Shown: positions 45,994 to 53,958, numbered from the stretch's first letter. The stretch is DNA of 64,000 nucleotides from a virus (IMGVR_UViG_3300029915_000016:18613-82612); one strand, 5' to 3'. Translations and numbers: made by a program. Notes: generated by a model not told the origin, from the letters alone.

Positions 45994-46215
45994 TTACGCA
46001 GCTAATTTATCGAATTCAAGGCAGAACTGCTTGCACTTAAATTGCTGATCGACAATCAGGCTCTCAGGATCGTGATGAGTCATGCGGCCAAGATTCAAAT
46101 CCGGCCAATCGACGATAACTCGTCCTCTCTGGTCAAATCCATAGACAATACCGGGTTCACCGGCTACTGCGTTTGCCAGATACACACGAGAACCGGGTTG
46201 GAATATGACGCTCAT
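45994..46215 (-). CDS. Small KOW/SH3-like protein
   Basis: 73 residues (second of two ATGs). PGSRVYLANAVAGEPGIVYGF resembles a KOW/SH3 barrel start. First gene after a strong leftward promoter. Confidence 0.5.
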   Translation of the reverse strand: MSVIFQPGSRVYLANAVAGEPGIVYGFDQRGRVIVDWPDLNLGRMTHHDPESLIVDQQFKCKQFCLEFDKLAA

Positions 46216-46229
46216 CACACTTGTATATA

Positions 46230-46258
46230 ACTATAAGCGCATTCTTTCACCTTGTCAA
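46230..46258 (-). promoter_or_regulatory. Leftward sigma-70-type promoter
   Basis: On the minus strand TTGACA (46258-46253), 17-bp spacer, TATAGT (46235-46230). Drives the gene ending at 45994. Confidence 0.7.
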
Positions 46259-46374
46259 GTTTTATTTCACCGAATAGGACTAAAAAGCGCAGTTTCTACT
46301 CTTTAAGACAGAGGTTCGTTTTGCTCATCCACTGTTAAAGATTTAGGTGTACTATTCTATTTGAGGTCGTCCCC

Positions 46375-46923
46375 TTGGAACATCACGAAAAAGATCTATT
46401 TGAGAGAGTCCTCAAGGGCCAAGAGAAGCTGGATCATGAGCTTAAACGCGGCCTTGAGCGCATTGACCGGGACTTTGAGCACGTTAACCGCAGATTGAAC
46501 GAGATTGAGCGGGAGATCAATAAACCAAAACCAATAACCGCTTCCGTAGCAAACGTATTCACAGGAGATGTAACCATGGCAGACAATATCCTCGTTTTCA
46601 ACGTCGGTCAGACAGCTATCGACACCCTGACCCCTCGCCTAACTGATGGCGTTACACCTTCTGGTGGTGTGATTAGCAACGTCGTTGTTACCTTCAGCGA
46701 CCCATCGGCAACCGCAGTCCTTCAGCCCGACAACACGATCCTGTTTACCGGCGTTGCGGCATCTGCTGCCCCTGTAAGCGGATCTACGGCACTGACCATC
46801 ACAGACACGGACGGAGTTGTGTCCACATGGAACATCCCGTTCACGGTCCAGACCAACGCTCCTGTTCCTCCAGCGCAGTTGACGCAGAGCGTTGCGAACG
46901 TGTTCTCGACTCCAACCCCGTAA
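46375..46923 (+). CDS. Ig-like protein with coiled-coil N-terminus and internal start
   Basis: 182 residues from a TTG with GAGG upstream. Residues 1-50 form a charged coiled coil (RVLKGQEKLDHELKRGLERI); residues 70-170 are a beta-sandwich (DTLTPRLTDGVTPSGGVISN, AVLQPDNTILFTG). An internal ATG at 46576 (residue 68) has its own AGGAG, so a free Ig-like domain may also be made. SVANVF occurs before and after the domain. Possibly a virion decoration protein. Confidence 0.55.
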   Translation: MEHHEKDLFERVLKGQEKLDHELKRGLERIDRDFEHVNRRLNEIEREINKPKPITASVANVFTGDVTMADNILVFNVGQTAIDTLTPRLTDGVTPSGGVISNVVVTFSDPSATAVLQPDNTILFTGVAASAAPVSGSTALTITDTDGVVSTWNIPFTVQTNAPVPPAQLTQSVANVFSTPTP

Positions 46924-46940
46924 TCCAAGGGAAGACAGAG

Positions 46941-46976
46941 ACGCCCCCGGCTAACCAGTCGAGGGCGTTTCGTTTG
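46941..46976 (+). terminator. Rho-independent terminator
   Basis: ACGCCC / GGGCGT stem with inner CG / CG pair, then TTTCGTTT. Ends the isolated gene above. Confidence 0.75.
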
Positions 46977-46983
46977 TCGAATA

Positions 46984-47160
46984 TTATTTCCAGTCTTTTC
47001 CAACGCATCGTGGGCAACTATTCTCGTGTTCCATGCGTCTTTTCTCTATAACCTCAGCGCATTTATCCCATTCGATCCTGTCGTCGTCGTGGCATGTCCT
47101 AGCGATTCTTACACACGCGACTTGCTGCTCAATCAAGTATTTTTCTACATTACAACTCAT
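46984..47160 (-). CDS. Small zinc-knuckle protein
   Basis: 58 residues from the ATG after GGGAGG, overlapping the previous stop. Cys near the middle and CPRCVGKDW at the end; helical centre. Unknown. Confidence 0.45.
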   Translation of the reverse strand: MSCNVEKYLIEQQVACVRIARTCHDDDRIEWDKCAEVIEKRRMEHENSCPRCVGKDWK

Positions 47161-47819
47161 ACTACCTCCCGGAAAGCCTCTGATCTTCTGCACCCTAAAC
47201 GCTCGAAATGACCTTCCCAGTCACTCACAGGGCAGTGGTGGATAGGACATATCTCAAGGCGTGATCTTTCCTCGCGCACAGGACGCTTAACTGAGACGCG
47301 CTTTGCAGGTTTTCTATCCCTTTGTTGTACTTGTGCTTCTCCCTTTGGACGCCTCGATTCGCATAAGACTATCCCAAGACATTTCGCTTTACGCAGGACT
47401 GTGCTAGTGTCCTTACCGAGCTTCTGAGCCGCTTCCTTGGCGCTCTTGGACTGGCGTAGAACTTCGATTTTATCCTCAGTCCATTCCACGTAGGGAAGAA
47501 AATTGATCTTGAACTTTTTGGCGTGATTATAGGTAGAGTCCTTTAAAGTCCCATACTGAGTCATAAACTGCTTTGCAGTCATAGTAGGACCGCATATTTT
47601 CAAGCTCTCGACAAGAGAATCAGGCCACTGCTCACACTTATTGTCTTTACGGTTTTGGAGTCCTAATCGCTTTACTCTTTTAAGAACCCCGTTCTTATTG
47701 CGACCACCGATCTTTTCTCCGATCTTCTCAGAGGTCATCTTCCCAAGCAATTCGCGCAACAGATTATCTTCGTCCTCTGTCCATTTGTCGCACGCTCTCT
47801 TTTTAGTTATCTCAACCAA
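47157..47819 (-). CDS. Myb/SANT-like DNA-binding protein
   Basis: About 220 residues. Two Myb-like repeats: KWTEDEDNLLRELLG...KRLGL near the N-terminus and EWTEDKIEVLRQ...KCLGI near residue 110, with a diverged repeat between. The C-terminus has CPIHHCPVSDWEGHF. Start uncertain: the TTG with AGAGGG was used; a GTG at 47858 is in frame. Probably a transcription regulator or DNA-recognition protein. Confidence 0.6.
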   Translation of the reverse strand: MVEITKKRACDKWTEDEDNLLRELLGKMTSEKIGEKIGGRNKNGVLKRVKRLGLQNRKDNKCEQWPDSLVESLKICGPTMTAKQFMTQYGTLKDSTYNHAKKFKINFLPYVEWTEDKIEVLRQSKSAKEAAQKLGKDTSTVLRKAKCLGIVLCESRRPKGEAQVQQRDRKPAKRVSVKRPVREERSRLEICPIHHCPVSDWEGHFERLGCRRSEAFREVV

Positions 47820-47989
47820 TTCTTTTCCCTCTCTATCTTTGCGGGTTTGCACATCCACCTGTCAATCTGTTCGTGGCTGTGTTTAGTACAGAATCTTTGG
47901 TTACTTTCGTGGTTGCGATAATACCCGTTAGGGTTTACATCGCCGCAGATAGGACACACTGTCCCTCGCATTAAAGCGTCATCATTCAT
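47807..47989 (-). CDS. Small zinc-finger protein
   Basis: 60 residues. CPICGDVN and a later Cys/His group (FCTKHSHEQ) suggest a zinc finger. Overlaps both neighbours. Confidence 0.45.
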   Translation of the reverse strand: MNDDALMRGTVCPICGDVNPNGYYRNHESNQRFCTKHSHEQIDRWMCKPAKIEREKNWLR

Positions 47990-48194
47990 CGAAAATCCCC
48001 TTCATTGCAGTAACCATTTTATCACCAGTTGGCATCTGGCAGTCGCGGTGCTGGAGGAGTCCGTTACTTCCTATCCGGTACTTATGCCTCTTACGGATAG
48101 GATTACCGCACAGACAGCATATACGCCGCCCTGCCGTCTGCATTCCAATGCGAAGAGATCTATTACATAGAGGGCAAATATCAGTTGTGCTCAT
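47982..48194 (-). CDS. Small zinc-ribbon protein
   Basis: 70 residues with two CxxC pairs (CPLCNRSL and CCLCGNPI) and HRDC, as in small phage zinc ribbons. Confidence 0.5.
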   Translation of the reverse strand: MSTTDICPLCNRSLRIGMQTAGRRICCLCGNPIRKRHKYRIGSNGLLQHRDCQMPTGDKMVTAMKGIFDE

Positions 48195-48205
48195 TATTTT
48201 CTTCC

Positions 48206-48571
48206 TTACGGGACACTGTTGTAATCAATTCTAACTGATCCCTTCTTGCTGTTACAGATAAAATGGGCGGCTCCGTTGATATTCTTACCGTTAACCGAAG
48301 TCCTGTCGTCCCTATGTCCACCGCCATGACCTCTACCAGCCTCGTGCTCAAACGTAGACTCTGCCAACGCTAACTTTCCAGGACATCCCTCAACACGGCC
48401 ATAGAGACAGCATATCTTTCCTTGGCGCTCCCACATCTCACGAATCCTACGCGCATACTCATCTTTTCCAGACTTAATGAGCAAATTACAAGCCTCGCGT
48501 CCGTCTTTGAATATGCGCACAGGAACAGGAGCCTTCTTTTGATCTTTAGGTTTCGGAAACATCAGATTCAT
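48206..48571 (-). CDS. HNH-like conserved phage nuclease
   Basis: 121 residues. EMWERQGKICCLYG, FEHEAGRGHGGGHRDDR and NGAAHFICNSKKGS resemble a small phage HNH family. The ATG lies at the edge of TnpB element 3, so its own promoter was probably displaced. Confidence 0.6.
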   Translation of the reverse strand: MNLMFPKPKDQKKAPVPVRIFKDGREACNLLIKSGKDEYARRIREMWERQGKICCLYGRVEGCPGKLALAESTFEHEAGRGHGGGHRDDRTSVNGKNINGAAHFICNSKKGSVRIDYNSVP

Positions 48572-48633
48572 AGGTTTTGTGCGAGGATACCTCTTCCTTT
48601 AGGTAGCGGAGGAATCGCATTCCTTTCTCAGAT

Positions 48634-48662
48634 TTGACAAGTCAATTGTACCACGATATACT
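48634..48662 (+). promoter_or_regulatory. Promoter of tnpB 3
   Basis: TTGACA at 48634-48639, 17-bp spacer, TATACT at 48657-48662; ATG 8 nt later, so nearly or fully leaderless. Confidence 0.65.
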
Positions 48663-48670
48663 TCAAACAG

Positions 48671-49741
48671 ATGAAACTGGTAGCTAAAATCCGGTTGGAT
48701 TCCAACGCAGAACAAGCAAAACTTCTTCTGCGCACGTTGGAAACAGCAAACGAGTGTGCCAATTGGATGAGCCATGAAGCGTGGGAAAACAAAGTATTTA
48801 CGCCATTCTCGCTCCACAAATTTCTCTACCATGATGCTCGTGAGCGATTTCCACTCTCTGCTCAGATGGTTGTTCGACTGTTTTCCAAGGTCTGCGATGC
48901 CTACAAATTGGACAAGAAGACGGAACGTCGTTTTTCCAAGCATGGAGCCATCAGCTACGATTCTCGCATTCTGAGCTATGGAGAGAACAAGGTTAGCATT
49001 TGGACGTTGGACGGAAGAGAGCCAATCTCGTACTCGGCTGGACCGCGCCAAAAGGAATTGCTTCTCAAGCAACAAGGCGAATCGGATCTGATCTACCATC
49101 GCGGCAAGTGGTTTCTGGCTGCAACGTGCGATGTTACCGATCCCGAACCGATTGTTATTGACGACTTTCTCGGGGTTGATCTTGGCGTAGTTGAGATTGC
49201 CACCGATTCCGATGGACAATCGTTCTCTGGTTCTATGGTCAAAGGGGTTCGTTACAGATGCCGTAAACTCCGTTCTAAACTCCAAGCGGCGCAGAGCAAA
49301 TCTGCTAAACGACATTTGAAGAAACTTTCCGGCAAAGAAGCGCGTTTTGCTGCTGACGTAAACCATTGCATTGCGAAACAAATCGTTGAAAAAGCCAAAC
49401 GCACGAATCGTGGTATTGCCATTGAAGAACTTACTGGTATACGCACGAGGATTAGGGCTAGGAAACCTCAACGAACGATATTGCATTCTTGGGCATTCGC
49501 GCAGTTGGGAACATTCTTGACATATAAGGCCGTCCTTGCGGGCGTACCTTTGGTCAAGGTTGATCCTCGTAATTCTAGTCGTGAATGTTCCAAGTGTGGG
49601 CATACTAAAAAGTTGAACCGTCCTTCGCAATCCAAGTTTCGGTGCAAGTCTTGTGGTTATGAGGCAAACGCCGATTTTAACGCTGCTCTTAATATTCGGA
49701 GCAGGGCCTCAGTCAATAGGCCAATCGTAGCCTGTATTTAG
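48671..49741 (+). CDS. tnpB: TnpB-family RNA-guided nuclease (distinct subfamily)
   Basis: 356 residues, complete. RuvC Asp in LGVDLGVVEIATDSDG, Glu in IAIEELTGIR, final Asp in NADFNAALNI; zinc ribbon CSKCG...CKSCG. The sequence differs strongly from the other two TnpB genes, for example KAVLAGVPLVKVDPRNSS before the ribbon, so it belongs to another subfamily that nevertheless uses the same end hairpins. Confidence 0.85.
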   Translation: MKLVAKIRLDSNAEQAKLLLRTLETANECANWMSHEAWENKVFTPFSLHKFLYHDARERFPLSAQMVVRLFSKVCDAYKLDKKTERRFSKHGAISYDSRILSYGENKVSIWTLDGREPISYSAGPRQKELLLKQQGESDLIYHRGKWFLAATCDVTDPEPIVIDDFLGVDLGVVEIATDSDGQSFSGSMVKGVRYRCRKLRSKLQAAQSKSAKRHLKKLSGKEARFAADVNHCIAKQIVEKAKRTNRGIAIEELTGIRTRIRARKPQRTILHSWAFAQLGTFLTYKAVLAGVPLVKVDPRNSSRECSKCGHTKKLNRPSQSKFRCKSCGYEANADFNAALNIRSRASVNRPIVACI

Positions 49742-49743
49742 AG

Positions 49744-50391
49744 CTACAAGCCGTCTGATTTAGCTGGCGGTATTTGACTTGATTTCTCTTTCTCTAAATC
49801 TTCTTTGAGTTGCTTCCAGAGATGTTCCATATTGATCCTCTGCTTACCGGGGTGCCAACACGATGGCCCTTGCGCCTTAATTACGGCGTTGAGGGCGTCT
49901 ATGGCCTCTCCTACTTCGTCTGATAGTTCACCCTCATCTGCAAGATCGTCTTCCCACTCGCTTCCATCGAGTTGATGCAGGTAATGAGGCTCACATATGA
50001 CGACGTGCATCTCTGGTTCCTCTCCGCGCTTCGTGGACTCTTCCAGTTGCCAGTACATTTCGTCAAGCAACTGCTCTTTATCCCAAAAATACTTATCTCT
50101 GGAATCGTCGCAGGTTGGCGTTTCTCCGTCCCATTCCGCGATAGGAAGAGTGTAATACTTCTCGCAGTCAATCTTAGCTTGGCAGGAATCGCAACGTGTT
50201 ACTCCTTGCCGCATAACTTTTCCACATTTGCAAAACTGGTGAGTGCATCCTGACCACCGTGCCCCGTGCTCACTGCTTGGGTTATCTCCGGGGTAGAAGT
50301 GTCCTAGTCTGGATTTCCAACCCGGCATCTCAACTCGTGTAGCCGCTTCAGGACTGTCATACATCACGATCTTCTCTGTCTCTTTAATCAT
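49744..50391 (-). CDS. Hypothetical zinc-binding protein, C-terminus replaced by TnpB end
   Basis: 215 residues. CTHQFCKCGKVM and TRCDSCQAK form a zinc ribbon. The final QIPPAKSDGL is encoded by the right-end hairpin of TnpB element 3. Acidic middle. Unknown function. Confidence 0.55.
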   Translation of the reverse strand: MIKETEKIVMYDSPEAATRVEMPGWKSRLGHFYPGDNPSSEHGARWSGCTHQFCKCGKVMRQGVTRCDSCQAKIDCEKYYTLPIAEWDGETPTCDDSRDKYFWDKEQLLDEMYWQLEESTKRGEEPEMHVVICEPHYLHQLDGSEWEDDLADEGELSDEVGEAIDALNAVIKAQGPSCWHPGKQRINMEHLWKQLKEDLEKEKSSQIPPAKSDGL

Positions 50392-50404
50392 GTCACTCTC
50401 CCGG

Positions 50405-50605
50405 TTAGTACTTTTCGGATATATCCCTGAGATAGAACAATTGCTTCACGCTCACAAATCGAGCATCGTTCATTTGCATCACAAATTCTCGTTCTTTGTG
50501 AGTTAATTCATCTTGGCAAGCTGCAAGACGGTTTGTAATCCTACCAGCCTCTGCAAGCCTCTCGTCGTCAGTTAGGCTGCATTCGCTTAGGTCGTGGTAT
50601 CCCAC
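50405..50605 (-). CDS. Small hypothetical protein
   Basis: 66 residues, helical and charged (ELTHKEREFVMQMNDA); start overlaps the previous stop. The LTxKEREFV pattern recalls a helical motif in small phage proteins. Confidence 0.45.
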   Translation of the reverse strand: MGYHDLSECSLTDDERLAEAGRITNRLAACQDELTHKEREFVMQMNDARFVSVKQLFYLRDISEKY

Positions 50606-50856
50606 TAAGACTCCTTCCCTTCACAGCTACCGCATACAATCCCATCGGCGAGTAGTTTCTTCACGTCGGAATCCAACTCAACGGAAACGCGATGCTGTAC
50701 CTCTTCCGTTGACCTTATTGACCCATCGTCGTTTTTATTGAATAGATTGACGGTGTGTGTAACAGAAACATATCTATTTCTCATTTTCCCGCATACGTTG
50801 CATTTGACACGAACTTTACGTTTGCGGGTGACCTGTTCAAATCGCATGGTAATCAC
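50605..50856 (-). CDS. Small zinc-ribbon protein
   Basis: 83 residues: KCNVCGKMRNRYVSV and CGSCEG give a split zinc ribbon around a beta segment. Operon member. Confidence 0.5.
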   Translation of the reverse strand: MITMRFEQVTRKRKVRVKCNVCGKMRNRYVSVTHTVNLFNKNDDGSIRSTEEVQHRVSVELDSDVKKLLADGIVCGSCEGKES

Positions 50857-50858
50857 GA

Positions 50859-51041
50859 TTAAGACTCCTTTCCTCTGACGAATCCAGCATGTACGGCTCC
50901 TTGGATATTCTCCTCAAAATACCGTACTCGGACGTATTCCTTGATTGCGTCTGCTTCCTCTTGAGTGAGAGTCATACCGACGCTAGGCATAAAGAAAGAG
51001 GCGGTTATTAGGTCAACAATTTCTTTGCTTTCCTGATTCAT
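50859..51041 (-). CDS. Small hypothetical protein
   Basis: 60 residues from the ATG after AAGGA. Helical with GMTLTQEEADAIKEYVRVRYF. Overlaps the previous stop. Confidence 0.45.
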   Translation of the reverse strand: MNQESKEIVDLITASFFMPSVGMTLTQEEADAIKEYVRVRYFEENIQGAVHAGFVRGKES

Positions 51042-51406
51042 TGGTTTTCCTTTCCTTCCTCCGGTAAGCGGCAGTCGATCAACCGTTTTCCCGGTTCCCA
51101 TTGATAACGTCCTGCTTCGGCACGCTCGCCTTGTAACCCGCCGCTCAATTTCTCTGATTCCTCATCGGAAATAAGAAACTGTTTCCCGGTTTTGTAAACC
51201 TCACCCGCCACATCAGCCGGATTACCATCAGCTACAGCTTTGGCACGGATAGCGCCATACAAGGCCACGATACGAACCAAATCGCACCATCTCTGCGCAA
51301 TTTGTTGATCGCCTGTAGGATGCAAATCGTTCGTCTTTGAGCGCATCAGGAGAATAAATTTCTCTGCCGCGTCCAGTTGCTCTTGAGTAAGGTCTGATCC
51401 TCTCAT
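51038..51406 (-). CDS. Hypothetical helical protein
   Basis: 122 residues, helical (SDLTQEQLDAAEKFILLMRS, ARAKAVADG-like segments). Overlaps both neighbours. Unknown. Confidence 0.45.
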   Translation of the reverse strand: MRGSDLTQEQLDAAEKFILLMRSKTNDLHPTGDQQIAQRWCDLVRIVALYGAIRAKAVADGNPADVAGEVYKTGKQFLISDEESEKLSGGLQGERAEAGRYQWEPGKRLIDCRLPEEGKENQ

Positions 51407-51618
51407 TTACCCTCCCTCTCTTTTGAGTCCTGTCGCGCTACGCTACGTTCGGCACACGTCACTTGCCTAATCGCGTTCTCGACACACTGCATCGCTGTCT
51501 CGTACTGACACTTTGCGGAGATATTCTTGTGGATGAATTCCTCACCGTGCGCTTGTGCTGCACATTGCCCATGTGCGCGGAGCAGGAGTCCAAGGATACT
51601 CTCGTCTGTTGTGCTCAT
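51403..51618 (-). CDS. Small hypothetical protein
   Basis: 71 residues starting where the upstream stop overlaps (ATGA). Helical, Cys/Gln/His-rich. Unknown. Confidence 0.45.
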   Translation of the reverse strand: MSTTDESILGLLLRAHGQCAAQAHGEEFIHKNISAKCQYETAMQCVENAIRQVTCAERSVARQDSKEREGK

Positions 51619-52205
51619 CACGCAACCGCCTTCCAGCAACTAATCCACCGCTGCTCGCATTTCTGAATTGAATTGAAATCCAGTCCAAACCCGCTTACCT
51701 CATCCCCACTCTGGCGCAGGCTAGGATGCTGCAAAAGTAATTCCACAGCCGAGTCCAAGTTTCCACCCCCAAACCGTACCAGCGTCTTGACCCATGGTTT
51801 TTCAGACAGCGGTGGGACTTTCAACTCTGCAATTCTTTTATCCCTGATTACCTCTGGATCGTGCCGCAAGTCGCGTAGGACTTTCAGGACTTTAGCGAGT
51901 GCATCCAGTGCCTCTTTTTCCATTCTCTCAGCTTCAGTTGGAACACCGGCCAAAACCAGCAACTCAGCCGCACTTGGCCAAAAGCGGCATTCCTTCAATG
52001 ACTTTGGGATGAGTTTTTTCACTTGCTCTGGACTCAATTCCGTCAAAAGCGTCAAAGCATAAATCCCCAACATCTGATCCGTTAGGACTCGATTGTGGGC
52101 TACACAGAGAGCCGCCATTAGAGCCTGTACCTGCCCTTGCCCGTCCGATAACGTCTTGGACAGACTGAGTGACTGTCCTTGGGTCGTTTGATCTGCCATT
52201 CGCAT
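51618..52205 (-). CDS. Putative replication-associated protein
   Basis: 195 residues. The helical segment LTDQMLGIYALTLLTELSPE then KSLKECRFWPSAAELLVLAG resembles phage replication proteins that follow an O/DnaD-type initiator. Its first 242 bp overlap the end of the initiator gene in another frame. Confidence 0.5.
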   Translation of the reverse strand: MRMADQTTQGQSLSLSKTLSDGQGQVQALMAALCVAHNRVLTDQMLGIYALTLLTELSPEQVKKLIPKSLKECRFWPSAAELLVLAGVPTEAERMEKEALDALAKVLKVLRDLRHDPEVIRDKRIAELKVPPLSEKPWVKTLVRFGGGNLDSAVELLLQHPSLRQSGDEVSGFGLDFNSIQKCEQRWISCWKAVA

Positions 52206-53013
52206 ATCCTCCGTTTGGTTTATTTAATCCGTAAGGGTTTGTGATTGCTTTCTCGATATTCTCAGAATTTTTCACTAACCAATCAAACGTTGCCACCCAA
52301 CCACTGTCGTTTTCTCCCATCAAAAACGGTTTGACTCTGCAATTTTCAACCGCCTCTGAAAATCTTTCGATGGTTAATCCAGCCCTGATTCGCGCTTGGA
52401 CTTTCTTTCTTCTCCCATCTGTGAACTTGTCCACTTTTGGTAGTTTTCCTCTAAGGCGGTTCCATGTGTTCGCAAATTCTTCAGGACGAATATTTGTATC
52501 TACGGGAGCCGTAGGCAACAAGGGTGATAACCCTTGTTCTTTATCGCTCTCTAGTTTCTTGTCTCTAGTATCTACTCTTGCGGCACTGTCATTGACACCA
52601 TCATTGCCATTGTCATTGACATTCTCATTGACACCATCAAGGCGAATATCGTAAATAATATTATCGCAACTAGATGATTTATCAGAGTTTACATATAATC
52701 CGCTCATGGCACCAGAAGAGCATCGAAACTTGTTAACTAGAATAGGGTATGAACCATGCTTCCCACGGGTAGGAAAGCGCCGTAGGTAGCCTTTTTGTTC
52801 GAGTTTTTCCAGAGCATCACGACATGTACGAGTTGGTACAGAGTAGACCACAGAAAATAACCCTGCCGACCCATAGCAGAGTCCAGTAGACGGGTTGGTG
52901 TCCGATAAAATAGCCACGTAAAGAGAAGCCTCAAAAAACGATAAACGACCATCCCGGACGTGCTCAAAGAGTCCGCGTCGAAGCTGTACAAATCCAGATC
53001 CACCTATTGCCAT
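51964..53013 (-). CDS. Replication initiator-like winged-helix protein
   Basis: 349 residues. The N-terminus (GFVQLRRGLFEHVRDGRLSF, YGSAGLF..VPTRTCRDALEKLE then GYLRRF) is a winged-helix DNA-binding domain as in gpO/RepA-type initiators. The middle is Asn/Asp-rich, followed by a DnaD-like helical block (WVATFDWLVKNSENIEKAI). Likely recognises the phage origin, probably in or near this operon. Confidence 0.6.
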   Translation of the reverse strand: MAIGGSGFVQLRRGLFEHVRDGRLSFFEASLYVAILSDTNPSTGLCYGSAGLFSVVYSVPTRTCRDALEKLEQKGYLRRFPTRGKHGSYPILVNKFRCSSGAMSGLYVNSDKSSSCDNIIYDIRLDGVNENVNDNGNDGVNDSAARVDTRDKKLESDKEQGLSPLLPTAPVDTNIRPEEFANTWNRLRGKLPKVDKFTDGRRKKVQARIRAGLTIERFSEAVENCRVKPFLMGENDSGWVATFDWLVKNSENIEKAITNPYGLNKPNGGYANGRSNDPRTVTQSVQDVIGRARAGTGSNGGSLCSPQSSPNGSDVGDLCFDAFDGIESRASEKTHPKVIEGMPLLAKCG

Positions 53014-53023
53014 TAGTAAAACC

Positions 53024-53578
53024 TCAAAAAGGACAGTAATTTGGATCGTTTTCGATCCTTTTTTGTAATTCTGAACGCTGTCTCAAAGTTTCGCTAATGA
53101 CCGGTAAAATGTCCTCAAGAGGAATCTTATTGAAATGAATAAAACTGCAAAATTCAACAACCATAGCTTTCCAAATAGGTTGATTATCTCTTGGATCAAC
53201 ACAACCTAATCGCAACTCAATTGGTAAATCCTCACCCATAAAAGAACGACAAACAGGGCATAATCCACCATAAACATCCCAATGAGTCTTCCTGCATATA
53301 TCGCATTTTGTTCTTTTTGGAGCGCGAAAATCAGATCTACCATAAGTTTCAATGTCGTGGCATCGGCGGCAAAGAACCTGTACGTCTGTATACTCCTCGT
53401 GACCTAAATTTGCGTAGTTAAGATGGTGAACATGTAAATCTTGATCGTAAGCAATAGCGGCCAACCATCTTGGCATATCGCATTTTTCGCAGATATTACC
53501 CGCGTCAATTATGACTTTTCGACGAAATTCCTGCCAATGCTCCGACTGAATATACTTCGCGTATTCTGATTTCTTCAT
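53024..53578 (-). CDS. HNH endonuclease with zinc ribbon
   Basis: 184 residues. HNH core CEKCDMPRW...LHVHHLNYANLGHE...VLCRRCHD, then a second ribbon CDICRKTHWDVYGGLCPVC. First gene of the leftward replication operon, with GAGGGTG before the ATG. Confidence 0.75.
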   Translation of the reverse strand: MKKSEYAKYIQSEHWQEFRRKVIIDAGNICEKCDMPRWLAAIAYDQDLHVHHLNYANLGHEEYTDVQVLCRRCHDIETYGRSDFRAPKRTKCDICRKTHWDVYGGLCPVCRSFMGEDLPIELRLGCVDPRDNQPIWKAMVVEFCSFIHFNKIPLEDILPVISETLRQRSELQKRIENDPNYCPF

Positions 53579-53752
53579 ACACCCTCAAAGGGCAAGGCTC
53601 TCCCGACCGCGTGAACTTCAAGGTCTGCGTGGGATAGGTTGCCAGCGATTTATGTTACGCCTTCACCTTTGAAAGTTTCGCGGGGTCAGCTTGGAAGCCA
53701 ACCCCGGAACTTTTCGCTGGCGGGGCATCTAGCAGATCAGGCTAGACAGTTC
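53579..53752 (-). promoter_or_regulatory. Structured leader RNA of the leftward operon
   Basis: Transcript from the leftward promoter would have a leader of about 170 nt. It contains a long-range stem GCCAGCG / CGCTGGC enclosing AAAAGTT / AACTTT and GGGGTTGGCTT / AAGCTGACCCC. No protein frame is evident. Could be a regulatory RNA or part of an origin. Confidence 0.45.
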
Positions 53753-53754
53753 CC

Positions 53755-53784
53755 ACCCTATTCGCATCCTTTGCTATTTGTCAA
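53755..53784 (-). promoter_or_regulatory. Leftward promoter of the replication operon
   Basis: On the minus strand TTGACA (53784-53779), 18-bp spacer, TAGGGT (53760-53755). Confidence 0.55.
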
Positions 53785-53929
53785 GGATTTTCTTTGGGAA
53801 GGCTGATTTTGAATTTCCTATCGCGCTCAGGAAAATAGTCGTCCTATTTATATTCTTAGCGGTAATAAAAATGTAAACTATAGATAACAAAGTAGATAGA
53901 AAATAAATACGAATTATTGAAAATAAGTC
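53785..53929. other. AT-rich intergenic segment between divergent promoters
   Basis: About 145 bp without a gene. The part 53855-53929 is strongly AT-rich (TATTTATATTCTTA, AATAAAAATG, AAAATAAATACGAATTATTG). A location for operators or an unwinding element; no clear iterons seen. Confidence 0.4.
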
Positions 53930-53958
53930 TTGACAAACTATGCGCCTAAGACTACGTT
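53930..53958 (+). promoter_or_regulatory. Rightward promoter of the recombination operon
   Basis: TTGACA at 53930-53935, 17-bp spacer, TACGTT at 53953-53958. Precedes the gene at 54000. Confidence 0.55.

Larger units (their letters stand above)
48574..49778 (+). mobile_element. TnpB-only element 3
   Basis: Left hairpin TGCGA-ggata-CC...GG-aggaa-TCGCA (48580-48619), shared with element 2. Right hairpin CCGTC...GGCGG with loop TGATTTAGCT (49751-49770), shared with element 1, then TATTTGAC. No tnpA. The right end encodes the last ten residues of the antisense gene at 49744. Confidence 0.65.

Noticed and set aside
48599-49630. 343-codon leftward frame opposite tnpB 3
   Set aside because: Antisense shadow of a clear RuvC/zinc-ribbon gene.
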